Shown here in pieces: positions 24,791-35,612 of a stretch of DNA of 64,000 bases. The translations under genes were made by a program, and so were the position numbers. Each line of letters starts with the position of its first letter. Position 1 is the stretch's first letter. The DNA lies in the NCBI GenBank assembly GCA_039619475.1, contig CM077116.1, positions 386,036,760-386,100,759 of the forward strand, read 5' to 3'. The notes beneath the pieces are model-generated. The model did not search any database and was not told the DNA's origin. It was given only the letters and a program-made list of their open reading frames with translations. The DNA comes from Icerya purchasi. Taxonomy: Eukaryota; Arthropoda; Insecta; Hemiptera; Monophlebidae.

Positions 24791-26230
24791 AAATAGTATA
24801 TAAGTATGTATACTGCAACTGCGGAAAGTATTGTCACGGCCGCTCTGAAGCTAAATCGATTAATCTCTTTCGTCAGAAACACCATCATCAGTCTGACAAG
24901 TGAGAGAATTTCTCACCGAAAACAACTTCAGCTTCCATCTTCGTCTATATAATATATCCTTAGTTCAGTTTTTCAAGTGTAGCACTCATCAATCTTTTCT
25001 CGTTTGATTCGATAAATGGAATTCTTCGTTTAATTTTTATGGCCAATAAATTAAACTGGTACTGACCTACTTTTCCCTCCGTCAGTTAGTTTGCATAATT
25101 AAAATTTTCTAATTAAGCCCTTTACCAACTTCCTTCTCACTGCTGAAGACAAATAATTAATTTTATTTGCGGAAGAAAAATAATTAAAAATAAACGAAAA
25201 ATAAAGACGGGAATAAATTTCTAGTTTAAAATTGATCGTAGAATTTACGCATTTTTTTCCGAGTCCATGTAAAATTAATTTCAATTGCGGTTTTTCCTTC
25301 ATTTCATATCATGTTCCGCGTAACTGTTTAATTGACACTCTTTGTTGGTAAGCCCAAAGAATCCAAAAAATTAAAAATTAAAACTCGGACACTGAAGAAC
25401 GTTCGAAAATTAAATGGATTTAAGAATAATGTTAAATTTAGCATGATTTTTGAGGGGTTTCAGTCAACATTCACTGCGTTGGTACATTTTTTACTAGAAA
25501 TAGGTAAAATAAAGACTTATTTTTTTTCTTTCCGAAAACTGATAAAACATAATTTTAAGAAGAACTCGCCGATACCGACTATTGGAAGCAGACTAAAAAG
25601 TAGAAGTCTTTATCCAATTACTCTTCAACATAGTACTTGTCACGGACAGCTTCTTAACTTACCTAAAACGATTTGGGATCACTGCTTTCTACGGGGAATG
25701 TGAACAAAAAAAAATCAGAAGATACTCGTGTACATTTAAGATAAGTCGAAAATTGTTAAAAATGAAAAATGTAACATTGATTAAGAATGTTTCGAAAAAT
25801 CTTGTTCTTCGAAAAAAACGTATTGAAGAATTATTTGTAATAATTGTTTTTTGATTTCTTAAATATATGTAAATTTATTAAAGATACATAACTTTCCGTT
25901 TAACTACTATAAAATTATCTGTAAATATCTGAATTGTAATGTATGGTAAACGCAAATGAACTAGAAGTCGAGCGACTATAAATAAATATATAATTTGAAT
26001 TTAAATTTGAATTTGAAGAAAGAAAATCAATAATAAACTAACGGGAAGATTGAAAGGAGAAAAAATGTGTAAAAAAATCGAAAAAGCTAATAATGACTAA
26101 ATAATGAAGGGGGTAATAATTAGATAAAAAGTCTTTTCCGGTTCGGAAATGAAATTCATCTTCCTATTCTTCATTGCCACCACAAATTAGAAACAACAGT
26201 ATGCATATATATATATATAAGTATTTATAC

Positions 26231-26457
26231 AGGGCGCGGCAGCATAATTACTTTCTTAAAATGCGCCACTTTTTTTCTACTGAATTTTTTAGAGAAATAA
26301 TAACAGAAAATCGAAATGAAATACTCTAGATCCCATTGGCAATATGTATGCTTCTTCCCTTGCAATTTTATTTCGATTTTCTGTTATTATTTCTTTAAAA
26401 AATTCAGTAGAAAAAAAGTGGCGCATTTTAAGAAAGTAATTATACTGCCGCGTCCCT
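26231..26457. mobile_element. Palindromic (foldback) MITE
   Basis: Two arms of about 91 nt (26231-26321 and 26366-26457) are inverted copies of each other. They surround a 44-nt loop, giving a 227-bp element with no coding capacity. The outer ends read AGGGCGCGGCAGCATAATTA and, inverted, AGGGACGCGGCAGTATAATT. I count about four differences between the arms, so little decay has accumulated since they were copied. TA occurs near each end, which would suit a Tc1/mariner-derived MITE, but the duplication is not clean. It abuts another repeat that begins at 26460. Confidence 0.9.
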
Positions 26458-26459
26458 TG

Positions 26460-26720
26460 TTAATGGCTACGCCATTTTTACGCTAGGGGTCATCAGGAAA
26501 AGTGTCCTGACACAAAATTTGTCCCAAAAAATGTCACAATTTTATGTAACGAAAAAATGTCTTGTTGAAAATAAAGATTTATTTTTGTCGTACGGCGTAG
26601 CCAATGAAAAATTTTACTCTTCTATATAAATTATAGAAGAACTAGACCTGGGGATGAAGTGTGCTTGCCTCCTTCCGAGTCCCGAAGGGACAAGTTTATA
26701 TATATATATATATATATATT
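26460..26720 (+). repeat. Dispersed repeat family B, copy 1
   Basis: Shares its head (TTAATGGCTACGCCATTTTT, then AGGGGTCATCAGGAAAAGTG) with 35137-35612. It also shares its tail: CGTAGCCAATGA, a short palindrome around CTTCTATA...TATAGAAG, GACCTGGGG and CCGAAGG, ending in CAAGTTTATATATA. No coding capacity. The TA tail continues into ATT repeats up to about 26736. Class not determined. Confidence 0.82.
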
Positions 26721-26924
26721 ATTATTATTATTATTCTCCCTCGTTTATGAGTATGAGTTTTATCCGTAAGGATAAAGTAGCAGCGCTTTTGAGTAGTACA
26801 GAAACCGGAGTGCAACCCAGCTTCCGTGTTGCCGACCAACGTGAGACAGGTTATCAGTGACGAGGCGAAGCCAAGACGACTGGCCTACTCACGTTGATGC
26901 GATTGTTCGCCGGCTATATATATA

Positions 26925-27166
26925 ACTCGGCCATTTTGATCTCACAAGGGGCTATGCCCCTTGACCCCTCTTACTTACATTTCTGTCTCTTTCTCTTCTA
27001 TACTTTGTATAAAATGATCAAAATTTACAACGTAATTCTAAATCGGTCCATATGAATATAATAACATAATCAAAAAAATCCTATAAAATATAACAAATAT
27101 TACATAAAATTGGGACACTGTTTCTAATGGGAGGTAGACTAAGAATTACTTTGTAATTAATATATG
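26925..27166 (+). repeat. Dispersed repeat family A, copy 1
   Basis: Begins ACTCGGCCATTTTGATCTCA, followed by a GGGGCTATGCCCC hairpin, then CTCTTCTATACTTTGTATAA and ATGATCAAAATTTACAACGT. It ends AATTACTTTGTAATTAATAT. The same order occurs at 50935-51213, and a head fragment near 1898-1945. Non-coding; class unknown. The palindromic head could be an RNA or DNA hairpin. Confidence 0.82.
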
Positions 27167-27513
27167 CATGAGAAAAGTGTTTGAAAGAAAAAATTTTAAA
27201 ATGACAGCTTTAAAGTAGGAATTGATATCAATTTTTCTTTATTAATCAATAGCCGTTCGGCTCCGTCCATTTTAATCAAGTCCTGATGATGCTTCACCAT
27301 TTTGAACAATGGTCAGACACTAAGATGCTATATCATTAGAAAAATCACAAACCGAGAAATGTTTAATACGTTTAAATAAACAGTATGTACAATTGCAATG
27401 GAATCAGTATTGCTCCTTGCCCAAAAAGCTCATTTTATTATCATCGCTGATAATTTATAATTTGCTACTTCATCGTAAAACAGTTTTTGTTAATGTTATT
27501 TTAATTTTAACAG

Positions 27514-27611
27514 ATCCACCGGAAATTGAAGTAGTTAAAAACTGGGTGCATTCCGGAGAAGGTTATGAAGCTCAAATGGTCTGTATTGTCCATGGTGAAC
27601 CTGCACCGCAT
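27514..27611 (+). CDS. klg: klingon-like gene, exon for first half of Ig3
   Basis: An internal exon of 98 nt: two bases completing a Tyr codon, then 32 codons. It reads PPEIEVVKNWVHSGEGYEAQ, then MVCIVHGEPAPH, ending in phase 0. The Cys is the B-strand Cys of the third Ig domain. The C-strand Trp and F-strand Cys must lie in a following exon that I could not find in the remaining 36 kb. Acceptor TTTTAACAG, donor CAT|GTAAGT (strong consensus). W-(V/I)-HSGEG-(Y/F)-EA is a Klingon-type signature from memory. Confidence 0.92.
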
Positions 27612-29129
27612 GTAAGTAATCCTATATAGATAGATATATATATATAGATATAAACATAGATACAGATATATACATAAATAAATAAGCTGGAAGATATTGT
27701 AAATACCATAAAATTATGCAATGGAAGTATCATATTTTACGTGGAAAAAGAAAAGAACATAACTGTTTGGGCAGGCTGTTTTTTTGTTGTTTTTTTTGCA
27801 GGGAGTAATAGAAAACATGTACTTTATTCGGCACATTATTTCATAAAAGTATTAAATGGAAGTAACAAATGATAACGTCATGGTTAGATTTCAAATAACG
27901 ATGTAGATTTAAAATGAAAATTTTCAAACAATGTACCGGATTAATGGCGCGAATTGCAGTGAACAAATAGAAATGTAAAACCGAAAAGTCTAAAAAATTC
28001 TGAATTTGACGAGACTGTCAGTTATATTTAACAGTGTAAACCGTTCATTATAAATAATGAAAATTTTAAGTCTGAATCTCATTCGTTTTAATTTACTTCA
28101 AATGTGAACTGATCCAAATTCTTTTTTCATATTGCGGTTCAATGAAGTATTATCGATTTTTATTCTGCTATATCGTTCAAGAAAGACAGAAAAACAAAAT
28201 TCCGGAGTGATGTAATGAGCACGTGATTCGTCGCAAGTGACCACTTTAGTAAAAAATCATTACCTTCAGCGTGATAACAAAGCAGAAGTTCCAAAAACAC
28301 GCTCGCATGCGCGTCTCAACAAGGGTGAGTCGTTTCGGTATCCACCTAGCGCAAATTTTCCGATATCCCAGACAATTATGCACTACCTCCATCATCTTTA
28401 ACACTTCAAAATGTTTATAACACAACTCAACGTAATTGTCACTCGACGATCATTTAAAACTTCTCTTCATACGAAATTAACAAAGTCTCCAGAAATCATT
28501 GGTGAATGTCTGCATCCCTCTTCATCATATCAGTTCTAAATCGATTACACCGTTTCTACACGTGTGAACTCTGGATGTTGCATTACTGTCGCAACACTTT
28601 TTAATCGCGGCGCAATAACTGCGGAAGTTCCGTTTTCGCAATGTAAAAATCTAATCACAGCGTTCTGCTCGCAGGTGGACGAGTTATTTATCATGGCACA
28701 TATATCAGTCGCTTCGGAAACAGTCTAAACAAGTATTACAACGAAGGGAAAGTATGTAATTCTAATGTAAAAAGAACACATATTCACTCTACATTTTCAT
28801 AGTAACGATCGGTCAACTGGTTTCATCACAATAGACCTCGTTACCCCTTACCTTTTCAACGCCATACATATTTGTATATGCATGTATTAATAACAATTCC
28901 ATTCCTACTCCGAGAGTTATATAAAAAAAAAAACATTATGAAACAACGTAACATTTTTCTGTTACGTTTTGAAATATATTATTGTTACGCAAATCTGTAA
29001 ATTAATTTCTCCGTTTAATTTTTTTAAGAATAACTTAGTTAAATGCAATTTCCTCTTCTGTAAGTCTTACAGAAGATTCATCACATACACTGTGTATTAT
29101 CCCTTCTTTCTACTTCTCACTACTCCCAT
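27612..29129. other. Downstream klingon-like intron, no gene seen
   Basis: Starts with the donor GTAAGT, then GATA/TATA-rich sequence (27625-27680) and about 1.4 kb of AT-rich sequence without coding signal. By context this is intron. Confidence 0.6.
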
Positions 29130-29690
29130 CTCTGTTTATTTTCTGCAGCATTCCAGAAGATGGTGGATTCTCTGGCGTGAATTGTTGCTTTCTCTTGCTC
29201 CTTCGTTGAAAAACTCCGTCCTCTAATTTCATGTCCCCATCTTAAATTTTGATACTTACTTTTCATCCATTCGTAACAGTCGTTTTCTTCATCTATCTGT
29301 TCAACCTAATCTTCCTCCTGTTTCCTGGTTCCTTGATTCTGATATTCCCCTGATTTCTAACCAATCTCTTCTGTTTTCCTTTCGTTTTACTTTTCCCTTT
29401 TTTTTCTTTTCAAATTGCCCTTTCTATCTGAATAAAGCGAGGATATCTGTAGTGCTGATTAAATCTTCTTTGAAATGTTTATCTCCCTCTGTTGAGGTTT
29501 GTGTTCTACATTATCACCCGCAAAACTCAAGCTCCCTACCTCTTGTACACTTTTCCCTCTCCATCCCCATTATTTCATCTATCAGTTCCTTTGACTGGAT
29601 CAAAATTTAACTGGCGGTCTTTTTCCTCCTTTTTGTCTATCGATGAAGGTTCCCGGTGAACGTACCCAACAATGAAAAGTCTTAATGGCA
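29130..29690 (+). mobile_element. Same RNase H-type LINE family, 3' end, copy 2
   Basis: Pyrimidine-rich sequence with the family's 3' layout. PPVSWFLDSDIPLISNQS appears near 29310-29370, and YLLYTFPSPSPLFHL near 29530-29585 parallels PYCASHILSFPSP of the copy at 50.4 kb. The stop is followed by GATGAAGGTTCCCGGTGAAC and GTACCCAACAATGAAAA, corresponding to the GGTCCTTGGTTGACGGGCCC-A(n) tail of the other copies. More diverged than copies 1 and 4. Confidence 0.6.
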
Positions 29691-30699
29691 AGGTTCAATA
29701 TATATTTATATATATGTATAATGTGCTATCATATTTTGAGTTTCTTTTGAAAAAGGCGAAAGTCGCTCTACAGATAATATGTTTCACATTGTAGTATTAC
29801 CTGGGGGATTAGAAAAAAATTTATAAATCGCTTTTTGGGGAGTAGTTTCATCTACATAAAAAAAAAACCGCTAAAAATCCGTGTGAAATTTTAAAATTCT
29901 TCTTGGAAAGGATATAAATGATTTTGTACATTTTATATAGATAGCATGTATAATAAGCGAGATCGAAGATTGTAACCCGTAATCGGTAATCTCTGCTAAA
30001 ATTATCGGTCACTTGAGAATCACTACCGCTTGCCCTTGGAATACTTAAACATAGAGAGTTCCAGTAAATATTAAAATTAACTTACCAGCTTGGGTATTTT
30101 GATTAAAGAATTTTCACATATGGTGCTATTGTGAGCCGCCCGTATGTTAGAAAGGAGCACAATGTAAATTTAAAAGAGAGATTAGAGAATATAAAGGAGG
30201 AACCAAACGATTTGTCGATGTAGCATGCGGTCTATGGTCGCTTTTAATTCGAGTAAAATGGAAAACTAATGCGCAAAATTCCTCAAAAATCCATGCCCAG
30301 CGCCAGATATCAAAGGGAAAGAAGTGCAGCCACGCTACAAATCCTACTGCTTCGCACAATATAAATAGTTATATCCAAAGCCGAGTCGATTTCGATGTCG
30401 GACAGTTCAATGACGACAGTTAGATGCTGAAAATTTATCACCAGCGTGATGTTCACCGCTAATCACTTCGAAATCGAGATTATTTTAACGTCGGTTCAAA
30501 AAATCCAAATTTTATTCTTCTTGCGCTCTCCGATCAAATAATATATATTGTTGTTCGAAGGATAAATTTCTGTTGTACTTTTGTTTTAGATCAGTCTGAA
30601 ATTACTTTAATATTTGAACGCTTCGGTAGAAGGAATGTTACGATAAAAGCTAAACGAATACTAACACGACGATAAACAGGGAAAATATGTTCATTCGCA

Positions 30700-31160
30700 G
30701 GCCAGTTTAGTTAAATTGAAAAATACAAATCCAAATAAAGCGTATATTATTAAAATAAAGATTAGAAAATTAGTGATGAGATTATATAAACAAAATAACA
30801 TAGCCGAATTTAAACAGATTCCTACATACAAAGGAAAATCGAGGGAAATGAAATAATAGACAACTTATGTAAAAGGGGAGAATATAAAGCCATCACCGGA
30901 CGCCATTGCATTTGGCAAGACTAGGAATAATAAATAATAATAACTCTAATGAATGTGGATCGGAAGGGTCGAGCGAACATATAGTTGGCCAGTGTGAGAG
31001 ATATAAAAAGGAAAGAGACAAATTGGTGAAAGGAATTTTAAATGAATTTTACACATTACCGATATCTGTATACCAAATAGTAAAGGAGCCAATTTCTTTA
31101 GAATATAAGACGTTGTATGTTTTTTTTTTTAAAACTGCTAATGTTAAAATATAGGAAGAA
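30700..31160 (+). mobile_element. R1/I-like LINE 3' end with C-terminal zinc motif
   Basis: YKAITGRH (about 30887-30906) is followed after a frame slip by HLARLGIINNNNSNECGSEG, SSEHIVGQCERYKKERDKL and a short tail ending near 31155. This matches the C-terminus of many LINE proteins (usual form: TGHG.F..HL.R.G....C..C....T.EH.L..C), with HLARLG, Cys-x-Ser(for Cys), His and Cys in order. The second zinc Cys has apparently become Ser. Upstream, 30700-30880 is lysine-rich and in broken frames. It is a decayed copy, possibly related to the one at 59.3-61.2 kb. Confidence 0.65.
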
Positions 31161-33099
31161 ATGAGCAATTAACTAGATCTAGGTATAGACTGGCCAAAAG
31201 GCGAAAACTGGGCCCAAAAAAAAAAAAATCCAATTTCTCCCTTAAATGACCAAAAGTTTACTAAATTTTATTATACTCCTTCTTTTTAATATCGTTATGG
31301 CTTGTTCCTTGTTTATAGTACTTGACAGGCGAAAATTATTATACTTTTCATGATAAAGAACAAACCAATTGCTTCTAGACACAAATTAGTCACAAAAAAT
31401 CTCTGAATTTTTTGTTTTTTTTTTTTTGTTTCTTTTAAAGAAAATCCTGTTGCTCTCCTTATATTTTCAAGTAGGCACTTTACGCTAAAATGCGTCGCTC
31501 AACATCATACTTTAGTTGTTTTTTCTTTTTTTTTTTTTTGCGAAATAGTTAAATTTTTTTTTTTCGCCTTTTTTCAAATAACTCAAAAAAAAATATGTTG
31601 CACCGAATTTTCCGGAAAATTTAACCTTTCTGATTTCACAACCGAACTATACGAATCAAAAGTAAATAGTATTGTTCGTTCGAGAACAATCAAGCGCTCC
31701 GTCAGCCTACGTACATGCTTGCATACGAGCACTTGCTTAAAAAGTACTTTTTAGATTTTCTACGTATGAAAATATTTCATCGTTCCATCTTTCTTTTTTT
31801 TTTTTTTTTTAATTTCAATTTCCGGGCCAATTACTATAACTTACAGCTTCGCGAAGCTAATAATACAAACACACTCGTCGTCGTCATAGGCAATAATGAT
31901 GGTAGCCGGTGGATTTTCCAAAGTTATCTTTCGCCAATGAGAAAACGCCGTAACGTTAAGCTGGCGATAAATACGAACAAATTATTAATATAAATCGAGA
32001 ATTAAATATAACATAGTCTTCGTCGGCTTACTTTGTATCCTACCAATTTCTTCTTAATTATTCAGATTTCTCCATTTTTATTCATTGAACTTACGCTTTT
32101 TGTCTTGATATTTTATTTTTCGTCCGTCACACTTTCTCTTCTCCTTGCTTTAAATGTAAAATGCGAAACTGAAAAAAGATTATCGAATTTCGAGGGGTCG
32201 ACTGAGAGAGCCTGTTTCTATCGTAACGAAAATTAAACCTATTATTTCAGCGGACTATTAATAAATATAAACTCGGATTAGTCCGCCTTCTCTCATTCTC
32301 CTTTTTTCATTTATTTTCCTTTCTTCTTATTCTTCCTTTTTTTCTGTTTTCATCTAAACAATTTCTTTTCGACTCGGTCGCTGTTTTTGTCAGTTTGAAC
32401 AGAACCGTTCGTCCTTCTCTTCCCTGTTTTTAAATTCTTCTATCTCGAAGCGGGATGATGACTATAATAGCCGGGGAAATTCCGTTTTTAACCTTTTGTC
32501 TTCTGCCTTCATCCTGCGCTATTAATTAAAAATCATCTTAAATTCGTCTCTCCTCTATAATAATTATTATCTCTCTTCATTTATGTTAAATGTCTATTAT
32601 TTATCATTACCTAGCAGATGATCTTAAAAAGTTCTCGCGAGCGAAATTGATTTCTTTAAATAGTTTGTTGACAAAAAAAAAAAAAATACAAAAAAAAAAA
32701 CGCATCAAGCGAGAGACGGATTTTAAAAAGCGTGACAAAATTATTTTCTTCTTTTAATCTCGTAAAACAGTCGATTCTCTTATGCGCGGTGGGCAGGGTG
32801 AGGGTTATAATTTAATATTAAGTTTAAAAAAAAAAAAATATTAAATTCTCTTACTTTACCGTTACGGGGGGGTTACTTCTGTTGTTGTTGTTTTCCCCCC
32901 TTTAATGTTTATTTACAAATACTGCGCGGAATAACTGTTCTTTTTTTACAACTGCGAGGAAGGATCAATAAGTGAGTTGCGCTCACGCGCAGTTTCTACA
33001 TAAATATACAACCCTCCCCACTTAAATGAAACCGGTTTTCATTCTCTGTCCCCTCGTGAAAGAATGAAACCGATATCTTGTTTGGTTCGCTTACAGTGT
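31161..33099. other. No supported gene
   Basis: AT- and pyrimidine-rich sequence with A/T homopolymers (31219-31229, 31518-31541, 31793-31811, 32683-32699, 32827-32838). Open frames at 31715-31993 and 32033-32236 have no recognisable domain. Confidence 0.45.
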
Positions 33100-33560
33100 T
33101 TGCTTGAAATGGAGCATCGTGTGCGAATTGGTCGTCCAACATTGAGAGGCGAAGAGTAATGCGGTTTTTAGTGGGCAAAAAATCATAATCCCGCTGAAAT
33201 TCATCGACAAATTACGCTGGTAAAGATATGTCGAGACCCATCGTGTCCGTATGGTGTCCGTATAATGTGCAGTATGTTCAAGGAAGGACAGGGCGCAGCG
33301 GTCGGCCGTCTACTTCGCACACAGATGTAAACATTAAAAGCGCGTCGAAACTTTCATTCTTTCGGATGATCGCCCATGTGTGTTCGATCACTTAAAAACA
33401 GCCCTGGGAGGACGACGAAGAAGTGAAGAATTCCGTCATGAATTGGTTAGCCGAAGTTGGACGGGGACATCTTTCAAACAAGGCATCGACGAAAAATATT
33501 GGTACCACGTTAAGACAAGTGCTTGAATATTTTCGGTGAATACGTGTCGTCATAAAATAG
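33100..33560 (+). mobile_element. Mariner-like transposase remnant
   Basis: AKNHNPAEIHRQITLV (33175-33225) matches the N-terminal helix region of mariner-type transposases (AEIHRQI). FDHLKTALGGRRRSEEFRHE (33383-33442) matches the C-terminal (F)xxLKxALGGRRF block. SFKQGIDEK and, shifted, CLNIFGEYV correspond to the extreme C-terminus (FFQ.GI.KL...DKCLN..G.YV). The catalytic core between these blocks is missing, so the copy is internally deleted as well as frameshifted. It is a different lineage from the mariner at 10 kb, judging by the C-terminal sequence. TIRs were not identified. Confidence 0.72.
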
Positions 33561-33905
33561 AGAAAGGACTTTTTGTAGATTTCAAAAATGTATTTACATA
33601 TTTTTTACGATTTTTTGTTTTTTTTTTGTTTTTTTTTTATCGCGAAGTGTAACTTATTTTTATTAATCGTCGTCCCTGGTAAAACTTAGACCTCGTTCTT
33701 TTCTTTTAATTAATCTGTTTGCACCAGTCGATTAGGAACATTAACTCGGGGCGCAGTGATAATTTTTTTCTGTTCTTGACAGCGAAATTTGGAAGCGAAA
33801 CACCATTAGCTAAGCAACCGCGTAAAGATATAGAGAGCTAATTTCTCTAACGAGAATGCAGCTGTTTTTATAAATTCTTACCTTAGAGGGCTTTACAGAC
33901 TGAAC

Positions 33906-34215
33906 TAGTGATGTGCTATTTCGAAATGTTTTTACAATCGAAACAATCGACAATCCTCAAAAAAAAACCATCGAATGATTTTCATTCGAATGATTGTGGT
34001 GAATCCGAATGAATTATTCGAATAAAAACCAGAATCATCCGAACACAAACGAATAAAGTATTCGTTAAACATCGCCTAGATTCTTTCGAGAGAAATAACA
34101 TTTCGAATGATTGTTGTGAATACGAATGAATTATTCGAATAAAATAACAATTCGAATGCAACTACGGAACAATCGAATGCATTCGAATGAAACATTTCGA
34201 AGTTGCCCATCACTA
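33906..34215. mobile_element. hAT MITE with perfect 8-bp target duplication
   Basis: A 310-bp non-coding element flanked by GACTGAAC on both sides (33898-33905 and 34216-34223), an exact 8-bp duplication as made by hAT transposases. Ends are TAGTGATGTGC and, inverted, TAGTGATGGGC; similarity continues to CTTCGAAATGTTT. TAGTGATGGGC-type ends are typical of Ac/hAT relatives. The inside is made of repeated, partly palindromic units around CGAATGAATTATTCGAATAA (about 33988-34032 and 34108-34150). Mobilisation would require a transposase from elsewhere; none is in this window. Confidence 0.93.
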
Positions 34216-34223
34216 GACTGAAC

Positions 34224-35136
34224 TCAAATGAGAAACATTCAACTTTTGAAATAAATCATGGGATGTAGTAAAGACATCAAAAATACTGCACACATTACTT
34301 TAAGGGAATAAACACATTGGACAGAACATTACTGCGAAGATGGTCCGCATTTACTACGTTGCTACTGGTACTACACCAAATTTACGAAATGATATTAAAA
34401 TGTTTCTTGGTATTGGACAGAAAAAAAACACACCTTCGATTTAATTTTAGAAAAATATTTTTAACTTGTAATGAAGAAATTTCACAATAATATGCATGTA
34501 TGTTTAATGTGGTATTTCATACATTTTTTTTTTTTTTTTTTTTTTATTATATATTAGTTATACTCGTTACAATCTCTTAACTTAGCGTTAAATAAGTAAC
34601 TCTGTTGATAACATGATTATAGCCTAACGCAAAACGCATCTTGTTAGATGATAAAACCGAGTGCGAAGCAAATAACCCAGTGGTTGAAGCGTATTTTAAA
34701 AATTAAAAGAAAAATTAGCAGTTGGTTTAAAATCGCTTACATGATGAGGTAAAGAAAGAAAAGTTCAAATATAAAATAGAATATCACAATCCGTAGAAAC
34801 TTGAAGCCGGCTGACAAAGAGAGCTCTGACTAAAATATTTGTGACGATACCATCATCTAGCGTACCTTTCTGCTCATGGAATACCAAAATTCCGACGACT
34901 GTATTCTCCGAATCAGAATCGAAAAAAATTGGGCCAATTGAGCAGACCGAAAGTAATTGTAATTTTTTTAGTCGCGAAGAAAAAATAAAAGAACCCACTT
35001 TTTTTTTTTGCTGCGAGACGTCTCAATACGGAAAGGACATTACCTCAAAATCGGAACGTTAAGATGGCATAGTTACAGATTAAAATACTGAGGAGGCAAT
35101 CTTCCCCCTGCACCCTGAAATTAGCACATGTATGTA
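34224..35136. other. No supported gene
   Basis: AT-rich, with a T run at 34525-34544. Overlapping frames at 34765-34998 (-) and 34841-35062 (+) carry no motif I recognise. Confidence 0.45.
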
Positions 35137-35612
35137 TTAATGGCTATGCCATTTTTACGCCAGGGGTCATCAGGAAAAGTGTCCTGTCACGAAATCTGTC
35201 GCGTCACAAAATTTGTCCGATATATAAGACTTTAATGCTATATTAGCGCTCCTATATGCCTTGATGGTGAAAATTGAAACTCATCAGGATGCAATATTTT
35301 CCAGGTATATCGAACGAGTGGATACCAAAAATTACATCAGTTATTTCAGTTACCACACAGACCATTGATCGCTATAGCAAAAAAAGAACAGTAAGCGTTG
35401 TTGCTTCCTTCGTCTGAAATAAATGTTCGATAAATGTGATTCGATTATATTGTATCGTTGTTGTAAATAAAGGATTTTTTTTTCTTTGTCGAACGACGTA
35501 GCCAATGATAAAGTTTACTCTTCTATAGGAATTATAGAAGAACTCTAGACCTAGGGGTGAAGGGGGCTTGCCCCATTCCAAGACCCGAAGGACCAAGTTT
35601 ATATATATATAG
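35137..35612 (+). repeat. Dispersed repeat family B, copy 2
   Basis: Same head and tail as 26460-26720, but about 240 bp longer in the middle (roughly 35220-35465). Either this copy is more complete or it gained an insertion. The head carries AGGGGTCATCAGGAAAAGTG; the tail carries CGTAGCCAATGA, TCTATAGGAATTATAGAAG and CCCGAAGG, then TA repeats. Same orientation as copy 1. Confidence 0.82.

Larger units (their letters stand above)
22157..27513 (+). other. klingon-like intron (phase 1), 5.4 kb
   Basis: From GTGAGT at 22157 to TTTTAATTTTAACAG before 27514. The split Tyr codon (T|AT) restores LYPPEIEV across the join. It contains TA/TG microsatellites (about 24681-24770), a palindromic MITE (26231-26457) and two unclassified repeats (26460-26720, 26925-27166). 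No other coding sequence is supported. Confidence 0.85.
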
